64,000 nucleotides of DNA from Antedon bifida (taxonomy: Eukaryota; Echinodermata; Crinoidea; Comatulida; Antedonidae), in NCBI GenBank assembly GCA_963402885.1, contig OY727097.1, positions 21,390,001-21,454,000 of the forward strand, given 5' to 3'. Shown piece by piece: positions 29,573 through 40,277 of this stretch. The notes beneath the pieces are model-generated. The model saw only the letters and a list, made by a program, of their open reading frames with translations. It had not been told where the DNA came from and did no database searches. The position numbers and the translations under genes are program-made. The first letter of the stretch is position 1. Each line of letters opens with the position of its first letter.

Positions 29573-32500
29573 AAACATGTTATAAAAAAACATGTGTTTA
29601 TAACAATGTATGTACTATGAAAGAGTTAAAAACGATCATTAAATATTTTTAAAACATAACATAATTTGTTATATTGGCACATCCCTCTTATAAAATTGGC
29701 CAACGTATTCAAGCGTTGTTTTTTGTTTTGTTTTTTAACCATTTTCTGGCTCCCCAACTAGTCAGATTTAATCCCATACATTGGGGGTAACATTTACTTG
29801 AGCACTGAGCTGGTGTGCCTTGCATGAAGTCATAGTGCAAGTACTTAAACAAGTAACATTTATTTCCGTTATTGTGGTTATGTTATCTATCAGAAATAGG
29901 TGTCGAAGTGGTAGTACTGTAGTATTATTATTCAATCCGATCCAACTTTAGCTGGTTTCTTTGGAGTAATTTTCTTAGTATAACCTATAATTCGCCATTG
30001 ACGAATTAAATCTAGTTATTATTATTATTATTATTATTATGGTTTGGGTATTTATTCCACTTATGATTAAAAAAAGGAGTTTTGAGATTAATGACACAAA
30101 ATTGACCAATCATCAAATTTGTATATACAACTAAAGGAATGAAATTATACCACATCCTACTTTCTCTGCAACCGAATTAAATCTGAATCTGATCATTAAT
30201 CCTCATGATCCCAAAATTATTCTTCATCTGGCCGGCATCATGGCGGTAGGTAGGCCTATAACTGGCATTACTGTATTGAATAAAGAAGTCATAAAACATT
30301 ATAATAATATCATGGATAGGCCTAGCCTGTATAAAGCACTCATCATAGGCATCTACAAAATTGATGAATGATGATCACACCCGGCTATCAAACTAGTTTG
30401 ACCATGGAACTATTAGCATGCAAAGAACAGTTCTTTGCTATAGTTCCATGGTTTGACAAACAAAGTGTGACGGTGCCCAAATATGGTAGTGATATGCCCA
30501 AGTATGTTAGTGATATGACAATCATCATGTCTATTAGTAATAGTATCCCTATTTTAAGTTCAAAAAGGGCCAATCTGGGAAAACATTTGAAACAAGTGTT
30601 TCTCAACTGATTTGTGTTTAATATAGGGTCTATATCCACTACACTACACATCAAGTTGATAGTGAGACACAGGGACAATCGTGGGGTTTTTTTTACTCGA
30701 AAAGAGGTTGATCAAATCAAAGAAGCCTGTGATTATCATCTCCCGGAGATTGTAATACTGTAATACTGTATGAATGATATATTAGTGATCCTAAAATTTT
30801 AGAACAACGTCATTCTTTTCACGTGTTTGGGATTGTGCTTGACGTTGTTCTACGTCCATGAATTATTACTGCGGTTTTAAAAGTAGTATTACGTCATTCG
30901 TCAGAGCAGCAGAAGCTACTAGATGTGTGTATGTGAGGATGTATCTGGGATGAGCATACAACTTTTTGTGACGGTTTCACTAATCAAAGTCTGGACCACC
31001 GGTAGTATTTTCATGATAAAAAATGTTATCAACTACATGCCAACATCATGTTAAATGCTGTTTGGATATTTAATTGTTCGTTTTATGCAATTTATGTAGT
31101 AAAAACTGCCGTATAAACAGTTCGCTTTATCAACCGGGCGCTACGATAGCGTCACCGGGCGTGTTGGTGTTTACGCGTTTTCACGAAGGATAGTTTAATA
31201 ATATTCCTATATTTAAATTGTTTCTGGTAAAACAAATAAATGTTAATGAAATTTAACATGTTATCCTATAAATAACATGTATTTTATACTAATTTATATC
31301 ATAAAAACAATACTTAATTTACCGGGCGTAGAGTAGTACACGGCAATGGTAAAGAATAGGCCGTGCTGAGTAACGATTCGTTGATTTTTGGTGTTGCTGT
31401 GTTAGGCCTTTTTTGTGAACTAATTTAGCATGTTAGTAAATAATTGTCTGTAAAAGTGAATGTAAACTAGTTTGTTAATAAATATGCATTATAAAATAGT
31501 TTACAATTGCAAAATATATTATCATAATTCTATTTAATGTGACATGTATAATATCTATTAAATCAAGTCTTATTTAGTACGTATACATCCGCCCTTATGA
31601 GGGCGGGCATCACTCTCTGGAGCTCTCTGTTACAAATTTCTCATGAAAAAATCGCGGAATACTCATTCTTGTGATATATATTCTTTGAGTATAGTGAGGA
31701 ATATTTTTAGTTTTCGCAAGTAAAGTCACGGTAGGCCTACTACAAATTAATTAATCTATAGTGTACTGTGTAAACATGGAGTTATAAATTGGATTGTTAT
31801 ACCTCCATGGTGTAAACGCCTTTCGATCCTTTGTTCTTTGGTGTAGGCATGGTGTAGGCTAGGCCTAGTTCCTTTTCACAGAAGGTGTCAGATGAAATCG
31901 GTCGCGATAAAATCAACATCCGGTATTTTGTATGGAGCTCTGCTATATACTAGACCGGCAGCCAAGAGACATTTGGTTAGATGAACTGGGTACCAATATC
32001 TGACTATTTAAGTGTGTTGGGGGTCACTTGAAATTAATGTAAATGGGAGTCTGCCGGGTGCTGCATCTAGAGGTGCTAAAAAATCTGCACCAATTAGATG
32101 AGAGAGATACCACCTACCAGTAATTTCACCACCATATGGGTTGCCCATTGGCATCCTTTATACCAATATCACCAACGACAGACATTTTGTCTGCTGCAAT
32201 AGGCCAGCCAGACCCGCCGAGGAAGGGCCTAAAAATGGGAAAAGAATAGATAGATGAGTGAGGTACCACTCAAAATTAATGCCAAATGAACAAGTTGTGT
32301 TCATACAATACTAAATGGGCATACTAAACACTAAGATTGTTTTACTACAGGCCTAATCAAGCCTTAATAAAAAGAGATTATTCAATTTAAATCGACATTC
32401 ATTTAGCAAAAGACATACGAATATATTTTTAAAAACTAATTTACATAAAAAGTCAAGCAGTGCAGCGCAAATATGCATGACACCGCAACAGATTTAAAAT

Positions 32501-32639
32501 GAAAACAAACTTGTTAGTTTTGGTTTTGTGGGAGGATTTTAGGTATTTCAAACAACTTTAGGATTTCAAAACTCTTTGGGGAATTCCGTAGATCCATTTT
32601 AGACATTAGGGTGAAACTTGAGCTTAAGCCTGAGTAATA
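29573..32639. other. Intergenic, only repeat fragments
   Basis: Holds a Helitron-type end at 29989-30015 (listed), an (ATT)n run at 30016-30040 and a CGCCCT/AGGGCG hairpin near 31592-31610. The chance frames at 30368-30678 lie on both strands and look non-coding. No gene was found. Confidence 0.45.
29989..30015 (+). mobile_element. Helitron-type 3' end (hairpin + CTAG)
   Basis: AATTCGCCA and TGACGAATT form an 8-of-9 palindrome, followed by AAAT and CTAG, then T. A near copy ends at 38291. The other end of the element was not located. Confidence 0.5.
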
Positions 32640-32700
32640 ACAGCTTAAGGGTTTGTTCCGACTCACAGCATTAAGGTAGCGTTATCTACGCAAGTCGTAC
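32640..32700 (+). repeat. Left arm of an inverted pair around the Helentron copies
   Basis: GGTTTGTTCCGACTCACAGC ... GTAGCGTTATCTACGC matches the inverse of about 36330-36392 (TGTTCAGACTCACAGCG ... GTGGCGTTATGTA) with scattered mismatches. Possibly terminal repeats of an older DNA element later invaded by copies C and D. Confidence 0.5.
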
Positions 32701-32950
32701 AGTAATCCATGGCGTCAAAAGCCAAGGTGTTCAGACACAACGACCAACATTCCAATACCTTGCGTTTAAAACATTCTGATCAGGTCAAAGCAGATAGAAC
32801 TATATTATGTATACATTCATGACAATGCATGAAAGTTTACATCCTAAATTTTTTTTAAATTTTTATTTATATAATGTTACCTTCAAATATACTGATTTGT
32901 TCTTACTACTTGTAGAATTGCATTTTAATTCAAAATAATTTAAAACATAA

Positions 32951-34477
32951 CTAGACATGAAACTCGTCACTTTGACGAGTTAGTTATCCGCACCACGACA
33001 AACGCCACGTGCACGTCATACGTTGGAATATTGCACACAGATAAAGATTATGGCATTATGACAAGAACTGAAGAATATGACATGCTGTTAGTGCTGAATT
33101 TTGTGTCATATAGTATATACATGCAAACAGTATAAGCTGTATACATATTACATACAGTGTAGAATAGGTGAAATTACGGGACCCGCCATTTATTCCAATT
33201 TTTAACATGGCGACGGTATCAAAATGAAACACTTAGATAGCAATTTCAGAAGGAAATTATCTCAGGAACAACATATTAACGTGTAGAAGAAATTTGAATA
33301 CGTAAAATATAGATGCGCACCCTTTTAAATGTGATGAACTATTACGCAAAATATGAAAATACGACTTTTTTTATTCAACTGGCCATATGATGACGTCACA
33401 ACATCCGATTGGCAAAATGTTTACATGAATTCGTATCTACAATCCAATAGCTTCCAGAAAACGTTTTAATCGTGATTATCACATTTTATTCTTACGAGCT
33501 ATTACAGATTAAAATTTACTGTAAAGATGAAATTAATGACCCACGTAATTAAAATTTTTAGGCATGATGACGTCATAAAAATTAAAATATTTTTATCTCA
33601 TGCTAAAGAAAGTTGATTGACCTACACAATATATAAATGTAGGAGAAAAAGGAATACAGATAAGCGCGATGCGCTCCATTGAATGTGATGAGCAATAACG
33701 AAAGAGACAAAAATCCTATATTTTACATTCGTGTGGCCATACGATGACGTCACAATGTTTTTTTAGCCTTATTGATGCATGATCCGATATCTACAACTCA
33801 TCAACTTCTAGATTTTGTAATAAAAATAAACGGTTAACGGTTTACTTTAGAAACTATGACTGTTTAAAAAAAGACATAATTTTGACGATTTTTTAAGCTT
33901 TTTCATAAAAAACGCGCACGAATTGTCTAATTCAACGTGTTCGTATGGCGTTATTTAAACTGGAAAAGGTCTAAATTGTTTTCAAAATCACTGGGAAAGG
34001 CTTGAAAAATATAATTCAAGAGAAAAAAATATGTTTTTAACGCTATGTGCGCACCGCGCGCATAAAAAATTGCGCGCCCGTGGGAATTTTTGACATGCTC
34101 AAAATGACAAGAAACGCGTAAAAAGTTGATTAGAAATTAATTTTGCGCATTTTGAAATTTTAAATGCGCGTGCGCGCGTAACTTCTTGTCAAACATGCCA
34201 TTTTTAATCCGTAGAAAGTTTGCCCCTGATATGACTTAAATTTTGTCAAAGTGTCAATACTAAATGACTTTTGGTTTTTAATCTATGATCAATCATTGAA
34301 ATTCATAAAATTGCGCATAAGTCACGTTGCGCAACTATGACGTCATTCAAAAATAGGAGGTGCACAACTTCACGTAAATGCCCATATGTTGTCAAAGTTA
34401 TGAAATGTTATGTTTACACATTTTAGAGGAACACGACTCACAAAAAGGAAGGAAGGAAAGAAGAATAATACAGAAAA
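32951..34477 (-). mobile_element. Helentron-like element, copy C
   Basis: CTAG at 32951-32954 and a perfect AACTCGTCA/TGACGAGTT hairpin (32960-32980) mark its 3' end on the minus strand. The body carries tandem ~177-bp monomers with TGACGTCA at 33391, 33568 and 33745, and another at 34338. A first copy near 33215 is mutated. It runs directly into the 3' end of copy D, without its own opposite terminus. Confidence 0.7.
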
Positions 34478-36065
34478 CTAGATTTGAACTCGTCACTTTG
34501 ACGAGTTCGGGTTATCCGCGCAAACGCAACATGCACATACGTTTAAAATATATGAACGCCGAAAATTATTATGCCATCCTATGACATGAATTAAATATGT
34601 TTACAGTGCTGAATTGTACCTATTTTGTAGCATACAGCATATTACAGTATTTACAGAATACACTGTATATGTTATATACAGTGGTAGCATAGACGAAATT
34701 ACGAGACCCATCTTTTAAAGCCAATTATTAACACGATGACGTCATCAAATTGACTTATAAAGATAACTATTTTAGAAGATAATTATCTAAATAATTACAT
34801 TTATACAAATTTGAATAATTTTGGGCACGTGAAAGTGAGATGCGCTCTCGTTTAAACGCAATGAACTTTTACGCAAGAGATGAAAATACGACTTTTTTTA
34901 TTCAACTGGCTATATGATGACGTCACAACATCTGATTTGAAAAATGTTTACATGAATTCGTATCTACAATCCACTAGCTTCCAGAAAACCTTTTAATTAT
35001 GATTATCACTTTTTATTCTGACGAGCTATAACAGATTGAAATTTACTGTAAAGATGAAAATAGGTGACCCACGTTATTTACATTTTTAGACATGATGACG
35101 TCATAAAAATTAAAATATATTTAACTCATGCGAAAGATAGTTAATTGACCTAGACAGTATTAAAATATCGGGTGAAATGGAATACGTATAAGCGAGATGC
35201 GCTCTATTTATTGTGATGAGCAATAACGAAACAGTAAAAAATCCTATATTTTACATTCGTGTGGCCATACGATGACGTCATAACATCCGAGAGGTAAAAA
35301 TTCTGCATGAATTCATATCTACAATTTATCTTCTTGCATAATAAGTTAAAAAAATTGGGGGTCACCTTTGATCCTGAAGAGCTATAATAGATTCAAAATA
35401 GGCATATATTTGACAATATTTTGTAACTTTTTCAACTAAAACGCGCGCAAATGTTATAAATCAACGTGTTCGTATGACGTCATTTTAATTTGAAATGATG
35501 TCAATCTTTTTTTAAATGACTAGGAAAGTCTGGAAAATCACAATTCAAGAGAAAAAACATGATTTTCATACTCCGTGCGCATCTTACGCGCAAAATTTTT
35601 CGCGCGCGCGGGAATTTTTGACATGCTCAAAATGTCATGATCAGCGCAGAAAGTTGATTAGAAATTAATTTTGCGCATTTTGAAACTTTAAATGCGCGTG
35701 CGCGCGTAACTTCTTGTAAAACATGCCATTTTTAATCCATAGAAAGTTTGCCTTTGATATGACTTAAATATTCACCAAATGTCAATACAAAATGACTTTT
35801 ATTTTTTATCCTATGATCAATCATTGAAATTCATAAAATCGCGCGTAAGTCACGTTGCGCAACTCTGACGTCATTCAAAATATGGAGGTGCACAACTTCA
35901 GGTAAATGTCCATATAATGACAAAGTTATACAAAAGATATATTCACAAGCAATAGGGGATATGCGACGCACAAAAATCCGGGAAAGAAAGAAGAATAACA
36001 AAGAAGATGAAAAAAAAGATATTTACAATCACATGGGTTATCCTGCAACTAAGTTGCGGATAACC
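34478..36065 (-). mobile_element. Helentron-like element, copy D (both ends)
   Basis: The only copy with both ends. The minus-strand 3' end at 34478 has CTAG and the 9-bp hairpin. The other end (36036-36065) is a long hairpin, GGTTATCC-t-GCAACT-a-AGTTGC-GGATAACC, whose GGTTATCCGC outer sequence is inverted just inside the 3' hairpin. That is the asymmetric terminal repeat layout known for Helentrons/Helitron2. TGACGTCA occurs at 34737, 34918, 35096, 35273, 35475 and 35866. No Rep-helicase coding is present, so it is non-autonomous. Confidence 0.72.
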
Positions 36066-36329
36066 AAAAAATATTGATCTCATACACTGACAATTATCTG
36101 ATTAATTCATAATTGATTTAATTTATGAAAATATCATATCACTGACGCCAACTTTACTATTCTTTTAAATTGAAAACCTGAAAGTACATTTGATATAGAT
36201 ATTTCGCTGTTGTATACTAGGGTACAGGTATGTCACTAGATTAGCATTAAATCTACCCTCTCCTGCTAGGGTTATTACACCACTGGCGCGGTGTAACAGC
36301 TGCCTAACGCTAATCCGCGGCCTAGTTCA

Positions 36330-36392
36330 AACACAAAAATATGTACGCCGCTTACATAACGCCACATTAACGCTGTGAGTCTGAACATATCC
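36330..36392 (-). repeat. Right arm of the inverted pair
   Basis: Inverse of 32640-32700. Just outside it (36268-36297) is the ACACCACTGGCGCGGTGT palindrome and a GC-richer patch. Confidence 0.5.
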
Positions 36393-39300
36393 TTAGTAAC
36401 AGTGTGGCATGAATCAATTGTACAGTAGGTGGTGGTTTATTTAGGTAAAATAGTTTTGTAGCCAGACGTGCATGCCGGAGCATCATCATAACCAGGTATT
36501 GACATTTACTGTACTGTACCTAGTGATAAATCCTGAATATTCAACCTAATGTGACCCCAAAATAAACTGTGATCGATACAGTGAACTAAGAGTAGTGAAT
36601 TTAACCCGTTAAATTGATTAAACTTATCTGCTGTGGATTACATTGCCTTCTTGCATTCTAATGATGCAATTCACTGCACCTAATTATCTACAATGCTTAT
36701 AAAAGCATTCAAATAATTGATAAAGAAAAGTATCAAATGTGATTGATAAAAAATAAATTGTTTGTACCTAAATAGGTATGTTTGATTTGAGTGGTTGTTG
36801 AAATCTAAATGGGCTATTGTGATAACAAATACAAACACAAATCAGCACAATGGCTATAGATAAACTCCAATAGGTTATGTAATACTGTATAACATTTGGT
36901 TGAATGAACGAATAAAGTACAAGATTAAAGACCATGCATTCCCTACAATTTGTTACGTTTTGTAAAAATAATGCATATTAATTTAAAAACATTAAACCAG
37001 GTCATTCCTTGTCCATAATGTATGTACTGTAATGTTTTATTGTAAATTATGATAAAAAGAGAGAAACAATGCTTTTGTAGGCCTAGAGCTAGTAAACATC
37101 GGTAACATACAAACATCGTACGCTAGATAGGCCTAGCTTGACGTTGTATAATTGCTGCATTAATTATTATCTTTCTGTTTTTGCCAGACTTCGTTGATAC
37201 AAATTGAGAAACCTAGTATTTTCGCCGAAAAGTGGGTGAATTACAGAAGAAAAAGAAAATATCAATCCGCGCTCAATGCATGTTGGGATTTATAGCGGGC
37301 CGCTAAAATGATTAGAATCGCCTTATGTTTCACATTTTTAACCATTTAAAAGATGAAAAAAGTTATCTCAATAGGATTTAACGAAATCACGTTTGTAATT
37401 ATATTTTCACAAGCATATATTATAAACCAAATTTGGTACTCATAAATTTCAGGTCATATTTTATCATATGGCAATATAATTAAATTTTAAAATTAATATA
37501 GATCGTCTGAATGTTCGGGAACCCCTATTTTGCATTTCATTTGTATGTACAGTATCATATGTATGATTTATTATGAAATTAGGAGAAAAAAAAGTTGATT
37601 ACGTCGTCATTATTTGCATGTTAATTTTTTAAAATGTAATTGCGACAATCAAACAAACTATATGGCATTTTCTTGGACCGAAATAACAAACTTAAAATTA
37701 ACCTTCTTCTTTAAAGTTAAAAGTATATACTTTGACAGTGCATAATTTTTTTAATTTTTAAAGATGTCATTCATAGTAAAAAAATATGATTCATTGCGGT
37801 ATGTAATAATCTATCTGCACTAAAGTGGTTACTGCATAGATTAGTAAATACACGGAGGAATCTTTCTTCAACTTTTAGTCAGTTGTGTATGGCTCGATGA
37901 TCTGTGCTCGCATCTATAGAATTCATTCAAGGTACCGAAATCGAGTCTCACCTTGGGAAACGAAACGAAATAAGATTTTTTTTAATGTCCGTTTTGTTTG
38001 TTCAATTTTATTTCTTAGTGCATAGATTATACGCATGGTTTATAATGAAATCTAGATCTCTTTATTATTATGTAACAATGGTGGTTTATGACATTATATG
38101 CATTAGGGATCTTTGATCTGATTGTGCCTATTGTATGTGCCTTAGCAAGATCCTATCTTTCAGTTTCATATTATAAATAATTCAAGATTCTGACAAAATC
38201 AATCAATCAATATATCTTTTAAATATCAATTATCTTTATTTAGATCAATGCATATAACCTATAATTCGTCATAGTGACAAATTAAATCTAGTTTATAATG
38301 TTTTTATGATTAACATTGTTGCATTGAAAATAGAGCAATTAACATTTGGTACACTGTATTGTGTAGTCCTTCCTTGATGGTACATTATTGTCCATCCATG
38401 GTGCAGGCTTTCTGGAGTCAATTGTATCCTATTTAATGTTTTTGTTTTCATTCATTTGTATGTCTACAGTACAGGCATAAATAAATTGCACAGTTAAAAA
38501 GATTACACAATATTTTAATGTGTTTATTGACCTACTATTTCACAATAATACTTTCCTTAATTTGCTGTTCAGGAAAAGTAACCTACCCTCAAGTATTGTC
38601 TGCTACTCAATCAGCCAATCAAGGCTTGGCTATTATATTCAACAGCAATGACACAATTAACATAATGTGATATTTGATTAGCATTTGCTTATTGACCGTA
38701 TAAGATAATTTGGTTGATAAAATAATAGTTGCTAATAATTTGTTCAGTTATTCATTGGCTTTAAATTGTTTCAAACGTATCTAGCAATACAAGTATCAAG
38801 GTAAAGTTATTGTCTTCCTTCATGTTTCTTCTACTTTCAAACTCTTGCTTTTTTTTCTTTCAGTTTTTTACAATCTCTTAATTAGTGAATTTTGCATTCA
38901 ACTTTGTTGTTGTTGTTGTTTGTGAAATGTGCTTCCATATAGGTTTTAGGTTTTCTAATTTTAACAGTCCATAGTTTTTTTATTTCCGCTTTGAATGTTT
39001 CTTTCTGGAAAATAAATAAAAAGTTTATGACATGACCCTCATTCTTTTTTAGGATCTTCCCAAATCAATCTGTTAATAATAGGGCAATTTCTAGTATACT
39101 ATAAAGCATCACATTTTTGTTTTTATTTTGTATTTTGTTTGGTTGTGTCTTAATATTTTACTTCTGTAAATTTAATCTTTGGTAATTGTATACTTTAAAT
39201 TTTATATTACTGTATATTATTAATTAGATTAGAAACTAGACTGTAATGTCTTGTTTTATTTTCGTAGTCAAATTTCTGTTCACAAATGTTTCCACAATTG

Positions 39301-40277
39301 TATTAATTTAAAATGCACATCGATCTTATTAATGTCATATAGAGAAATTGTAAAACAAATTGACACAAGCTGTTTCGTTGGAATTATTGGCTCAATTACT
39401 TGCTTTCATTCATTTACAGCTGATGTTTGGTCTTTTAAAATGTAACTGTATTGTAGAGTAGATAATCCTTTTGAAATATTATACCATCCCATAATTGGAA
39501 AACAGCCAATGATTGCATTCTTTTTTATCAGTAGAACCTCTGTTTTACGTACCCTGATTTTTACTTTCCCTGTATTTTACGTCATTATTTTTAGTGCTTT
39601 TTTTGGTTTAAATTTTAAAGTTAAGTTCCTGTGGTTATTCATTAAAAAAGGAAGAAATTATGTAAACAAATAAAATCAAAGTTTCTTTCGGATCTGGACA
39701 CTTTCCGATTAATTCTGTGTGTTTACATTGACTTGCTTGGTTAGACAACTCCGTCTTTGACCAAAACATCAAACGACTTATTCCGGTTCAAATTTGTCCG
39801 CCGGAATGGCGTCCATGGGATTAAGAATATCCTGCGCAGTTATTTACTTAAATTCATGCCGCCACCAGCGTCAAGACCTTGATGTGTTTTGAAACGAATT
39901 GTATTTAACCAGAGGCCTGAAGGCAATATGAATTGCTTGTAAAGCATGTTATGCCCAGAAGTCTTGAATATTCCAAATTCCAATGGAATATAAAATAAAT
40001 TGTGAACCTGTTAAGAAAAATAAAAGTATACAAACCATAAAAATGTATAAACAACTTTATTAAAAATGTTGCTATTTTAGTTATCTTCTGAAATCAATTT
40101 TATGTCCTTAATTTTAAGAGGTACAGTAATTATTTTAAGATACCAAGCCAAAGGGAACATGAACATTGGCAACATCCCTATAGACAAATTTAATTTTGCC
40201 AGACATTTTATTGTTAAACAAAGTGTAAATTTGTTTTATTTTTTAGAAATCCTTGATACAAGCACTGCATAAACTAA
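36393..40277. other. Intergenic upstream of the lipase gene
   Basis: AT-rich, with a (TTG)n run near 38905 and a second Helitron-type 3' end at 38263-38291 (ATTCGTCA/TGACAAAT arms, then AAAT, CTAG, T). No protein-coding region was recognised. The acceptor TTTTAG at 40241-40246 starts the lipase's first coding exon, so a 5'UTR exon and promoter must lie somewhere in this stretch. Confidence 0.45.

Noticed and set aside
30368..30678. Overlapping frames of 80 and 96 codons on opposite strands
   Set aside because: No similarity, no codon bias visible, no splice context.
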